The notes beneath the pieces are model-generated. The model was given only the letters and a program-made list of their open reading frames with translations. It made no database searches and was not told the origin of the DNA. Positions 1 to 12,300 of a stretch of 60,000 nucleotides of DNA are shown here, in pieces. Position 1 is the stretch's first letter. Every line of letters starts with the position of its first letter. Position numbers and translations under genes: made by a program. Source of the stretch: Symbiodinium natans (taxonomy: Eukaryota > Sar > Dinophyceae > Suessiales > Symbiodiniaceae); assembly GCA_905221605.1 (NCBI GenBank), contig CAJNDS010000824.1:515001-575000 (forward strand), given 5' to 3'.

Positions 1-1300
1 TAGGGCTCAATAGCGGTTTGCAGAGAGGTTTTGCAGACCAGCCGGGCCCCTACTTTTCCCAAGGCCACCCCTGAGAAGATCGAACCATGTGGCTCAGGTC
101 CGGCAAGACCTGCCTGGAGACATGCCTGAACTACGGCCTCACCTGCTTGGATCAGGCCCCGGGTTACTGGCTTCGGGGGTTTTAGGGTTCGGGGACGCTG
201 GTACTACGCATTCACCTTGTTCGCCAGCCTGACTTTTCGGCACTGTGTGCGCGTAGAAGGCTGCGGCATATGGTCAGATCTGAAAATGATGGTCCCTTGT
301 TTGGATCCCCATTACACTACGGCCCCGAATGGTTTAGGTACCCCAAAAAGGGGACCATCATGTACAGAAGTGACCATACGGGCGCATGGACCCTTAGGCT
401 AATTAACCCTAAACCCCAAACCCCTGAATCCCAAAAACTGCCAGGACCTCCTTTTCGTGAACCACTGTGCCGCCCTGGGCACCATCTTCAAATGCAAGGC
501 CTGTGAACCAGGCCGGGGCAGTAGGAGATATCTGTAGGCGGTTTTAAGATTTAGGGTTTAGGGACATGTGTTTTTTCTTTTCCTTGCAGGGCGGGGGGGG
601 GGGGGGAGTTGGCCCAAACCCTATATGACACTTCACCCTGGACCCTGCCTTTGTTTCTCAAAGCAACTGTTAACCTGTGGCTCCCACCAGGCTATGTGCC
701 AGCCCTGCCGGGTAAGGCCTGGCTGCACTCCTCTTTATCCTTGCCGTGGGTTTAGGGTTTAGGGTTCAGGGTTTAGGGTTTCAGGGTTCGGGGTTTAGGG
801 GGAGCTTCAGTTCAGGAGTGAGCACTCAGCTCTTATGCCTAAGAGATTCCTGCTAGAGGTGGACAGGCGTTTCCAGCACCGGCAGCTCCGCCTTATGGCC
901 CGTATACCCTAACAGGGATTATAGTATCGGGTCCCAATTTTGGGGTTCATTTGGTCCAACCAGAACCCCTAAACCCTGAACCCTGAACCCTAAACCCCGA
1001 ACCCAAGGTCCCTCAAGAACCTGATCTGACAGCACAGGTGGTTGATTCCGGAGAGGATCAATTTGGGCAATGTCGGCTCCTCGGTTTCGCGCCCTTTGGG
1101 AGCACAAATGGCAGACCGCCTAATACCCCAAGCTTGCAGGGGCTTAGGGTTTAGGAGTTTGGGGTTTAGGAGTTTAGGGTTTAGGGTTTAGGGTTTAAGG
1201 TTTAGGCAGGTCACGCCTAGAGAGCCGAAAGCCCATAAGCCCTAAACCCTTAAAAGTGACCCTCACCTCAGTCTGCCACCAGGGCGCAAGCTAAACCTAG
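1..1300 (+). CDS. Possible cysteine-rich exons of an upstream gene
   Basis: Between telomere-like blocks lie short open pieces with paired cysteines: TCLETCLNYGLTCLDQ (120-166), FKCKACEPGR (488-517), LTCGSHQAMCQPCR then GTAAGG (672-711), and VVDSGEDQFGQCRLLGF (about 1038-1090). C-x-x-C-x-P-G style spacing is seen in extracellular cysteine-rich repeats. Phases were not linked, so this is a suggestion only. Confidence 0.35.
287..365. mobile_element. Inverted-repeat element, family 10
   Basis: Left end ATGGTCCCTTGTTTGG is matched in reverse complement by CCAAAAAGGGGACCAT on the right, with one or two mismatches, about 78 bp in all. No coding capacity; looks like a non-autonomous element. Confidence 0.6.
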
Positions 1301-2823
1301 ACTTTGACTCCCCCGAAACCCACAACGGGCGTAGGGTAGTAGGGTTTAGGGTTTAGGGCTTATAGCCCTACACCCCAAATGGGTGTAGGCTAAACCCCCA
1401 CAAGCCTGCATAGACCCCAGCACCTGGAACTTCCTTTTTTCTGCTGAAGATCCAAGATTGCGCGGCGAGGTTTCTTCTCGGTCTCCTCAACCGCAACGTG
1501 GGGGGGCCGGGATGTGTGCATAACTCCCTAACCCTCCCTAAACCCTGAACTTCAATCCCTAAACCGTAAACCCGAAACCCCAACCCTTTTTGGGGTGCCT
1601 GAGCTCCTGTCCACAGAACGCAAGGAGTAGGGAAAGCACAATGAAGCCGAACGTCCAAACCCCTAGGCTGTGTGCCCCTCCAACAAAGGCAGAGTGACTA
1701 GTGGTCAGGGTGTCGGGGCTAGGGCATTTTGGGCTTAACCTTATGGTCGTAATTGTGGTTTTGTTTGCTTTTCGATTTTAGGGGATGGGGTTGGGATTGA
1801 GCTTGAGGACGAAGGGATCAGGGATTTCTTGAAGCGATTGGGGTCTTTACATCATGTCACTTAGATCTGTGTATGCGCGGATGCAGATTTCATCCCGGGG
1901 ATGTGCTCGGCTGCGCCATGTAATGACAAGCTTCGTTCAGACCATGGTCTTCAGCTGTCAAGATCCTGTCCGCAGCTCTGACAGCTGATGAAGGGGAAAT
2001 CAAATCCACAGAAACCCGTAGCTTAGCACGTGCCATTTAGCCAGATGCGATCTCTGGGCCATGTTGCTTTACACTTCTTTCACAGTTCTTTGACGGTGGT
2101 CGCATAGTTGTGACAATTGGTATCCAAAAGTTCAACACCCCCAGCACAATGACTCGAGGTAATTGGGGCTAATTCTACCAGCATTACCTGTATGGGCTAT
2201 TTTAGCTATTGTGGAGCTATGAACTTATCATTGCTGTAGTTGCATATATATATATATATATAACATATATACATATATACATAAACAATTATATACATAT
2301 ATATATATATGCTAGAAACATCAAGGGAAGCACAGACAGTAGAAGCAGTCGGGAACAAGCTGAGCTCTCTTGGCCTTGGCGACTGAAGCTCAGCAGCTTC
2401 GTGTGCACCAAGCCACTCCGGCGATGTGTTTCGTACCTCTGCAGGTGTAGGGTTTAGGGTTTAGGGTTTAGGGTTTAGGGTTTAGGGTTTAGGGTTTAGG
2501 GTTTAGGATTTCGGGTTTAGTGTTTGGGGTTTAGAGCTTCGGCTTAGGATTTCCCCACGGGTCCCAGACCCCTCAAGTACCTTTCTATGGAGTCTCCTGG
2601 ACCCAATACCACCCAAATCAGCGGTGCTTGGGGGTTTATAAGAGAGGTATACGGGCTCTTAGAGGGGTATCCGGAGGGGTGTAAGGGGCTATATTGGGGG
2701 TATTGAGTGGTGTAAGGAGGGGTATCAGGGGGGGTTAACCCGAAAGTAAGGAACCGTGTCTGCACCGCAGCTCTGTTGGTCTCAGCCACACCTTAAGTCC
2801 TTGGGCTTCGAGTGTTCGCGCCC
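1301..2823 (+). other. Probable intergenic or intronic stretch
   Basis: Contains degraded TTTAGGG/CCCTAAA (1139-1205, 1340-1362, 1535-1585), an AT-rich stretch with TA repeats (2243-2310), and a clean TTTAGGG block (2450-2512). I see no convincing exon until the ATG at 2824. Confidence 0.45.
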
Positions 2824-2885
2824 ATGTTGCGCCGACTGCCGTGGGCGCTGGGGTGTCTGGGCGCATCCTACGCTTCCGACGCAGC
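2824..2885 (+). CDS. Exon 1 of the dehydrogenase gene: signal-peptide-like N-terminus
   Basis: Begins at ATG and encodes MLRRLPWALGCLGASYASDA, i.e. two arginines, a hydrophobic core and small residues at a plausible signal-peptidase site. The donor is GACTCTC, the same GA donor context (GCAGC before GACTCTC) as exon 9 at 8578. Phase 2 fits exon 2. The product would enter the secretory route or a plastid; this is inferred from the leader alone. A trans-spliced leader would join just upstream, but I see no single convincing site. Confidence 0.62.
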
Positions 2886-3260
2886 GACTCTCAGCAGATT
2901 TAGGGTTTAGGGTTTAGGGTTTAGGGTTTAGGGTTTAGGGTTTAGGGTTTAGGGTAAGCATGCTTGTGCTGAAGATCTACATGCCACGAGTTGATTGAAG
3001 ATCCGAGCCCCCCCCCCCCCAACGTGGGCTTACACCGTTGCGATCATTTCCTTCGAGGCCCTTTCACCTAAGGTTGCACTTAACGAAGAGGAATCCACAT
3101 TGCAGAACACAATGATGTGTAGACTGGGATCCCACCTGAACCAGGAACCCGAAACCTTACAACACCAAACCTGCCAGGAGTTGGATCAAAAGGAAGTTGC
3201 AGGGCCCCATTGTGATACCTTAGGGTTTAGGGTTTAGGGTTTAGGGTTTAGGGTTTAGGG

Positions 3261-3314
<54 letters not shown>

Positions 3315-6300
3315 CGTGCAACGAACCCGATGTATGGTCCCCAGAGTATGCTGCGAGCCCACTCTTACCATGTGTTTGGGCTTAGGGCTTTGGCGCGCTT
3401 TGGGAGACTTGCGGTTTTTGTCGGTGTTTGATCTTCCTTGGCTCAGAGGGGACGAGGAATGTTCAGAAACCCTACACCATGGGACATTCCCCCTTATACT
3501 AACAGTCCTAGTAATATGAAACCTTATACTAGTAATATGAAGGACTGTTCGTACAAGGGTGAACATCCCAACCTACACCTGAAAAGATGCATCATGAAAG
3601 TGTCTTACAACAACCATCCCAGTCCCTTGTTCACTCAGTGCAGAGGGCCTCTCCACTCGTCCGGTTTGTCTGACTTCGGCAAGCCCGATGCATAACTCTG
3701 AGCAGACCTCCTTAAACCCTGTACCATCCTAAACCCGAGGCCCCAAAAGCCATATGAGACTTATAGCATAAGCCCTCTAAGCCTCAAAAGTCCATGGAAA
3801 CCAAGCCCCATAAGACCCACCAAGCCCGGAAGGGTTGAACCCTACGTCCCTAAATCCCCAACCCTGGACACGCAAGGACGCCAACAGCCATCGTGGATCC
3901 CAGTATTCTCTCTTCCCTGGCCCTGCGCCTGCCGGAATCAGAGTGGAGGCCGACAGAAGCCCCAAAACCCTAGCCCCTGAACCCTTGAATGCTTGAAGCC
4001 TTGAACCCTTCCTTGAACCCTTGAACTCTTGAACCCTTGAATCCTTTGAACCCTTGAACCCTTGAACCCTTGAATCCTTTGAACTCTGAACCTTTGAACC
4101 TCTGAACACAGGAACCCGAAGCCCTGAACACCGTAACCAAGCTCGGTTCAGCCTCCCACTTGGGGGCATATTAACAGTAGCTTCTCTCATAGAAAGGGCA
4201 CAGCTCTGTGGCGGAGTCTCGCCTCTTTGTCTTAGGTTTTTTGGGGCTTGGGGGGGTCTAGGGCTTAGGGTTCCTTACTTGAAGCACTTTTGCCGGCTCA
4301 ATCTGGCCTGCACTTTGGGATGCTCCCCCTTACACTAGCAGTCCCTAATGGAGATTATCGTACCCCCTGTTCTAATCCCTATGAAGGACTGTTAGTATAA
4401 GGAGGAACATCCCAACCTGCACTCATTGAACCCATGGACGCCCATGCACAGGCTTGTCGGTCTTGACGTGGCGACTGAGGAGGAGTTGAAGACGGCAGAG
4501 GCTCTCGCTGGTAGCAGCGCTATAAGTCACCCTAAACCCGAAGCCCTACAACCCTGAGAGCCAGAGCACCCTAAACCCCCTCAACAGCAACTCCTCATAT
4601 CATATCCGAGGATTGTTTGAAGTGGATAGACGTGCAATCGGGTTGTGTCGCCTCGCCCTACTCCATACATCCGCGGAGCCTGAATGAATCCCCGAACCCT
4701 AAGCAGCTTGAACCCACATTTGATACGCTACGCCCGGAATCCAACCAGCCCCCGAACTGCAATGAGTACCGGAAGCCTACTATTCGCCTAAGAACCCCAC
4801 CGCAAAAAAAGACAGTAATCCCTAGACTGCCCGTATAAGGAAGACATTGTTTTGATATATATATATATATATATGTTTAGTTTTTTTTTTTTTGGTGGGG
4901 GGGGGGGGGGGGGGGGGGGGGGGAGCGGGGGGGGGGGGGGGGGGGTTCTTAAGCAAGTACTGGAAGCACTTCTTGTTTTTGGATCAGGTGCTTTGCCCGC
5001 CCTTCTCATTGGCCAGGCCGATCTCTGAAGCCGTAAACTTGAGGTTTTTTAGGGCGTATAGGGCGGTGGGTTTAGGGTTTAGGGTTTAGGGGTTATAGGG
5101 TTTAGGGTTTAGGGTTTAGGGTTTAGGGTTTAGGGACAGAGGGTTTGGAAGTTGAGGTTGTGCAATGGGTTGGCCCAGTGGCGCCCTTTTGCCCTGTTTG
5201 GTTTCTGGGTTTAACCAATCCCAAAAGGGTTTAGGGTTTAGGGTTTAGGGTTTAGGGTTTAGGGTTTAGGGTTTAGGGCTATACGAGGCTTCATGGGCTA
5301 CCAAGAATGTGTCATACCCCAACCCGGCGTGTGGGAGATAAAGACGGGGTGGCTTGAAGGTTTGGCGGAGGGTCCGGTGTTTAGGGTTTAGGGTTTAGGG
5401 TTGAGAGTTTAGGCTTTAGGCTTTAGGCTTTAGGCTTTAGGCTTTAGGCTTTAGGCTTTAGGGTTTAGTTCAGCTTCAATTCGAAGTTGACGTTGGGGGC
5501 TACCCTAAACCCTAAACCCCAAACCCTAAACCCTAAACCCTGGTCAGGAACGCAAGCGCGTTCTCCAACTTGCTGCAGAAGATGCCCTCAGGTCGGGCGC
5601 CTGCTTTACTGTGTGGGGCACCCCCCTGCACAGTCGAAGCTTGTTGTTTAGGGTTATAGGGCTTAGGGATTATGGTTTAGGGTTTTCGGTCTTTTTGAAA
5701 AGATCCACGGGTTTTATGTAATGTTTATTGGAGAGGAGGTTATACGAGTTTAAAAGGGACCGGCAATTCCGGCAATTGATGTTCACGAAGTTATCTTACG
5801 ACGCCCGGATGGGTTGATTCAATTGCGGACCCCACGCTGGACCCCCAAGCTGGTACAGGGTCCGCCAGCTCGACTTTTTTTCGAATGGGCCCTTATGAAT
5901 GCGCGCGAACACCCTCTAAGACTGTTAGTTAGGTCTCAATTAGTTGACAATCGTTCTTGCAGATCTTGCCTCGTTTTGCAGTTGTGTTCAGTCACCCTGC
6001 TTCAAAGCGACGGAAGCACGTATGTTGTGCCTCAGTAGTGTGTACCTGGGCCCCAAAGCGCCGAAGTCACCGTATAAACGCTGCTTTAGAGACGAAAATG
6101 TGAGAGACCTGGCGGCCCGCCAACCACGGTCCCGAACAGGGCCAGTATAGTTCGCTGAACCCTAAACCCTAAACCCTAAACCCTAAACCCTAAACCCTAA
6201 ACCCTAAACCCTAAAACCCTAAAACCCTGAACCCTAAACCGTCCCCCTACTCTTGCAACCCGTGCCTGATCGAGGGAAGCTGCTACAGTGGATGGCAGCG

Positions 6301-9300
6301 GGGACCGACCTGATCAACATGCCTGGGACCCCGGAGCATTTGGTGGTTTCCCAAATGAGGGTACCTTCTTGCTCCTTAGTGTAGGGGAATCCCACTGTTT
6401 GCGGTCTCTTATTGGGGTCCCCTACTTTCGTAAACCCCTGATTTCTCTTTGTGAGTTGAGCACCCTTGCATCATGTTTCTAAACCCTAAACCCTAAACCC
6501 TGAGGCTTTGTAGACGCTTGCAACACTTGGAGTGCCAAGGTCGGCAGTGCCCTCGCACTTCGCCATCTGTGACGTGCACCAAGGTTGGGTACAGTTTGAG
6601 CAGTTGAGGGTTTAGGGTTTAGGGTTACGGATTTACGGATTGGGGTTCAGGCTTTAGGGTCTAGGGTTTAGGTTCCCGTGAGCCCTTCCGAATTCCTGCG
6701 AATAAGGTTTGAAGTTCACGACGATTCCGCATGTTTGAGCGGCTGCATGTGCTCGCGTGAAGATGAAGCTGAAGCTTTGCCACGCCTGTCTCAGATGTGT
6801 CAATGTGCCACCTTTTCCAGGGGGCGTGGCGATTCCTGAGTACGTGCTGGCGGGTATACTGCAATGGAATGTGACTCGACCTGAACGAAATCCAGGCAGT
6901 CATCACGAAGTGTAGGCCTATCGGCAAGTTCAGCAATTGAAGGTCACGATCGAGAGTTGATTTCGCAATCCACTCAGGTCCGCCTGATGGATATGGACAG
7001 CGCGTTTCGTCAATGCACTTGGAAGCTCGACAATAGTTGACATCAGTCGCAAATACGGGCCATTCACCTTGCCAAACTTGTTCGCAGGGTTTAGGGTTTT
7101 CATGTGCTATTGGGGGGGGGGGATGCCTGCGTGCAACAAATTTGTCGGTTCGGCAGACAAGGTGGAGAAGAGGCGAAGCTTGAAGCCTGACCCTTCGAAA
7201 GGTTGGAGTTTCCCAAACCTATGGTTTTAGGTACAGAATATCCATCCTCCCTTACAAAGAGCCCCAGCAGAAACCCCAAACTCTAAACCCTAAACCCTAT
7301 ACCCTATAAACCCTACGTATACCCTATACCCTATCAACCCTAAACCCTATAAACCCTATAAACCCTAAACCCTCAGCTCTTGGAGAACCCCTCGCATCGC
7401 CCAGCCAAGGAGAGGCGATCTCCAAAACACTTGCACGCGACCGAAGCCTCACAAGGCAGACTTCAGCGTTGTTCCTGACGGCCCCCTATTTACCCTAAAG
7501 GCGAAACCCTAAACCCCATAAAGCCTAAACGCGAAACCCGAAAACCCTACACCTAAGCCGAAACCTAAACCCAAGTCTATCTTGGGAGCTTTAGGTTTCA
7601 GGGAAACCCTGTGGAAAGGTTAGGTTTTTGCCTAGGCCTACACCCCGCCTTGTGTAAATTCTTTTCTATTCCCGCTGGGGAGCCTTTTTCAAAAAATGCT
7701 AGGTTTTTTGCCTCAAGCCCTAAACCGCAACTCTAGCCCTTAAACCCCAAACCCCAAACCCTAAGCCCTATAAACCCCAAACCCTAAGCCCTATAAACCC
7801 AAAACCCTATGTCCTAAACCCTAAGCCCTAAACCCTAAACCCTAAACCCTAAACCCTTGAGGCCCTCCTTAGATGTCCATTTGCGTGTTCAGGAGGTGTA
7901 CAACCAGACGGCCGCGAGGCTGAATTGTGCGCAGCTCTGTCTTGCCTCCCCAGAGCGGCAGAGTTGTCATACCCTTTCCCAAAGGATGGTTTAGGGTTTA
8001 GGGTTTAGGGTTTAGGGTTTAGGGTATACAGTATGTACTTGGGCATTAAAGGGATTCCTATGTAGTAGCTTTGTGGCCCAAGTATATACCATAAAAGTAC
8101 ATGGATCCTTAGGGTTTAGGGTCTAGGGAGGGTTCCTTACTAAACTGTGGGTAAGTAGAGTCCCAGGTAGGGTTTAAATCCATGCGACGTGGTAGATGGT
8201 CCACTCGTCTTTCGCCCCATTGCTCACGTATGACATGCCCTTGCTGAACTTTCCCCGATCACAAAAACTACAAAACTAGAAAACTGGAAGTTTTGTTTGG
8301 TTTGTTTTTTAGTTTTTAGTTTTTTTGTTTGTTAGTTTTGTTGGCCGGTCCCCTAAAACCATACCTAAAGCCTAACCCAAGGCAGCATGAGCCAAGCCCT
8401 GAACAAGTTCTGTGGAAGACCTGCACCCTCAACCCCCCTAAACCCCAAAGCCTAAACCCAAAACCCTAAACCCTGAACCCTAAACCCTAAACCCTAAACC
8501 CCCCCAAAACATGAACCCTGAGGTTGGCATCGTGGGTTTCGGCACCATCGGCCGGGGTGTTGGCCAGCGGGCCGCAGCGACTCTCGGTCGCAAATAGGCC
8601 TGGTCTGGGGTTTAGGGTTTAGGGTTTAGGGTTTCGGGTTTAGGGTTTAGGGTTTAGGGATTGGGGTTTGGGGTTTAGGGTTTAGGGCTTAGGGCTTAGG
8701 GCTTAGGGCCAGGGTTTAGGGTTTAGGGTTTAGGGTTTAGGGTTTAGGGTTTAGGGTTTAGGGTTTAGGCTGGTATAAGGAAGTGCTAGGGATGTAGGGA
8801 GGTGTTTTCAACCCTTCATGAACGTCAGTTGTGCCCTTGAAAGTCTGCCAGAAAATGCACTTTCCCATGCGCAGTTGAGAGCAGTCGGCAGGCCGTATGC
8901 TGTATCAATGAACACCATGAGCCTCATTCCCCACCTCTGTGGTCATGGCTATCGCGCTGCCCCTTCGGGGGCGCGGTTAGAGCCAACTGGTCCCCGACTT
9001 TTTGCCCTTGATGAGTATTTCTTTTTGTTGGTGGGGGGTGTGGGGGGGGGGGGGAGGGGGCGGGAAGGGGGGGGGGGGGTTGGGGGGGGGTGGGGGGGGG
9101 GGGGGTGGGCGGGAGGGGGGGGGGGTGGGGGTGGGGTGGGGTGTGAGGGGGGGGATGGTGGGGTATTTAAGGAGCCACGGTGTTGGTTTTTGTAAGCTGA
9201 AAGCATACTTCATCCCGATCTGTTATAACTGAACCCCTGCAGAGCCTACACCGTGTAGCCCCTCAACACTATATGTCTTAGAATCCCAAACATCCTTGAG

Positions 9301-12300
9301 CTTACCCAAACACCCTTGCGAAATTGTCCTGACTTCTGAAGTCTGTACCAAGGTTTGGAATGCGAGTCATCGCAGTCGACGAGCCCCTAAGCCAAACAGA
9401 GATTGACGGGCTCTACGTGTCTGTTTGTTGCGGGGGTTGCAGAACATTAGGCAGGTGTATTTGGGAGTTTATGTGTGCGTAGGTATACTGCACAGCGAAG
9501 CAGAGCATCCGCGTGGCATCCGGCATTTCACCCACCTTGCAAGTGCATGTTTCTCCATGTTAGGGAAAAAACTGTCAAGAGTTGCAGTGTGCCAAGCCTT
9601 GTCCGGTGGCTTGCGCGGTACTAGCCCAGGTTCATCCCATCACCAGTTCCGTCCTACGTCTCGTGGATAGGCCTTCTGTCAGCATCTACAGGGTCTAGGG
9701 TTAGGGTTGAGGGTTGAGGGTTTAGGGTTTGGGGTTTAGGGTTTAGGGTTTAGCGCAGCTACCAGTCTGTTGCGTGCCAGGCCAGTGGCACTCGAGAGAA
9801 GTTATGGACATTTTCGCAGTTGTCAGCAGGCAATTGTGTTTTTTGGATGTATGTCGGTATAGGTTTAGATACTGGCTAGATTCAGAGCATAACAAGTTTG
9901 ATCTGGCCCAAAATTTTTCAACATGACATAATGACACATAATATCATACGATACATACATATACATATATATATAGATGTATATACAATGGAGTTGACAA
10001 TATATGTATATACATATAACTCGTCGCATTTTTTGGGGCGTTGCTCCGGAATGGGCTATGGAAGGCCACGATGATCAGCTGCCAAAGCTGATGGCGGAGG
10101 CGGCCTACTCTGCATCTCACGCATGGTCACAGCTCACTAGGGTGTAGGGTTTAGGGTTTAGGGTTTAGGGTTAAGGTTTTCGGGTTTAGGGTTTAGGGTT
10201 TAGGTTTAGGGTTTAGGGTTTAGGGTTTAGGGTTTAGGGTTCAGTCTGATTATGCACAGTGGAGACCCCGAAACCTCCACCCCAACACCCAAAGTGTAAC
10301 TCCATTGATCTGGCAGCCTAAGGCTGACTTTGTGGTGGTAGCTGTGCCGCTGGTGCCAGCCACAAAGGGCATGATTGGCCCCGAGGACGTCTCGGTTTAG
10401 TGTTTAGGGCTGAGGGTTTAGGATGTAGGGCTGAAGGTATAGGGCTTCATGCAGGGTCCCGCAGGAGGTTAAGTCTTTGGGTGCTGATGCTGAGCCTTAC
10501 TTGGTGTCAGCACCCCTTTCTTGTTAATACCTCTGTTCATCTGTTCATAACAGCTGAGCCTTAGAACCTTAGAACCTTAGAACCCTGAACCCTAAACCCG
10601 AAACCCATTCTTGCAGGAGCTCTCCCACATGAAGAAGGATGGGGTTCTGATCAATGTGGCCCGTGGGCCCATTGTCGATGAGGCTACCCTGTGGCGAACG
10701 CTGCAAGGCGAGCAGATAGGCGCATCCGGTGGACGCGGTGCATTCATTTTCATATGTATATATATATATATATTTATATTTATCTACACAGACTTACACA
10801 TATAATGTATTTGTACACTTCCGCTACGCATTCCGTCGAAGTGGTCCGGCTGGTAGCCATGCGCAACTCTCCAACCCTGAACTGTAAAACCGATGGCCCC
10901 CAAACCCTGAAGCGAAACACAAAGCTCTGGACACCCTCAACCCTGCAAAATATGTGGAGCCTAAACTTTCATCAGCACCCCCCCCCCCCCCCCCCCCCAG
11001 CCCCCCCCCGCCCCCCCCCCGCCCCCCCCCCGCCCCCCCCGACCCCCCCGCGCCCCCCCCGCCGCCCCCCCGCCCCCCCCCCCGCCCCCACCCGCCCCCC
11101 CCCGCCCCCCCCCGCCCGCCCCCGCCCCCCCGCCCCCCCCCGCCCCCCCCCACCCTCCAACCCCCCGAAAGGCGGGGCGATCCTCGACGTGTGGTGGCAC
11201 GATTTTGCCTGGTACCAGAATGGCAGCGACTGGGATATGAACAGGGTTTGGCGTTGACACTTTAGGGCTCCGGGGGTTTGGGATGGTGGCTAGAGGAAAG
11301 GCTATGGTCCGTCTGCGACTGTTGCCCATTAAACCAAGCCTGAATTGCTTAAACTCTGAAGCCGTTGGAATCGCGAATCAAGACCCCAAACGCCACTGCA
11401 ACAAACGCCTGTAAAGCGTCGTTCGCAGAGGGGGTGGTTTCAGGCACCTGAAATCCCTGAGACATGCTCCAGGCAACACAGGGCGGGCCTGTGTCGATGT
11501 TGACTCCAAAGCCCTAAAACCTCCTGAACACCCTCTTCAGCCTAATTACCCTACACACCCTTTACACCCGAAACTTTATGCTTCCACCCTACAGACCGCC
11601 GAAACCCTATACTTCCACCCTTCAGACCCTACTAACCCTACGAATCCTAAACCACAGGCTGGCCGTCCACCTACAACTTCAGCAGCCTCCCCAACGCGCC
11701 AGGGGCTGCAACCAGGGGGAGGGGGGGTTAGGGCTCGGGCTTAGGGGTTAGGGGTGTTGAGGGTCTATAGGGTTTAGGGTTCATAGGTGCATCTTGGTTG
11801 CTTTGTGTGAGGGCTTTGCGGCTAAAGTCGGCACCCCTAAACTCGAATTTCACACTTGGTCTAGGTAGGTTTTTGGGACATGTTTTTCCCTTATTGGGTT
11901 TAAGAGGATCGTGCTCAGGAATGTTTTCAGAGGAGTTTGGGGGCCATCCTAGTTTTTCTTTCCGAGTGTCGGACCAAGCCAAGAGACAAGGTCTGGATGA
12001 GCCCTCACGCGCTTCAGCTGCAACACAGGAAACTTGAACTTGAAAGCTGTTTGGAAGGAGCCAGGCGGCTGTAGCCGGGTAGGCCCCTGGAACATCTTAT
12101 GTATATCTCTCGGGATGTCCCCCCTTATACTAACAGTATTGGGATTCTAGTACCCCTACTAGAATCCCTATTAAGGACTGTTGGTATAAGGGGGAGCATC
12201 CCAACTTATGGGGTTTCAGAGGATGGTAATTTCAGAATATTTTTCGGAGGGTTGAAGGGGGCCAACCTAGGGGTACGCCCACGCTCCCTTATTGCTTTTC

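Larger units (their letters stand above)
2886..4451 (+). other. Intron 1 of the dehydrogenase gene
   Basis: Non-coding by reading phase. Holds TTTAGGG blocks (2899-2955, 3221-3266), a poly-G run of about 48 nt (3267-3314), two copies of a terminal-inverted-repeat element (3481-3569 and 4316-4414), and C-rich telomere-like degenerate repeats with CCCTTGAA units (3990-4120). A short open stretch at 2995-3220 could hide an extra exon but shows no family motif. Confidence 0.6.

Noticed and set aside
8949-9213. Proline- and glycine-rich ORFs on both strands
   Set aside because: Pure products of the G-dominated tract in intron 9; the same holds for 3255-3566, 4788-5009, 10691-11329, 32807-33009 and 38577-38879.
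11246-11260. Stop codon at the end of the LDVWW exon (…NRVWR stop)
   Set aside because: Splicing at the GC donor 11223 restores N-G-W-P-S-T-Y and the rest of the enzyme, so the TGA is intronic.
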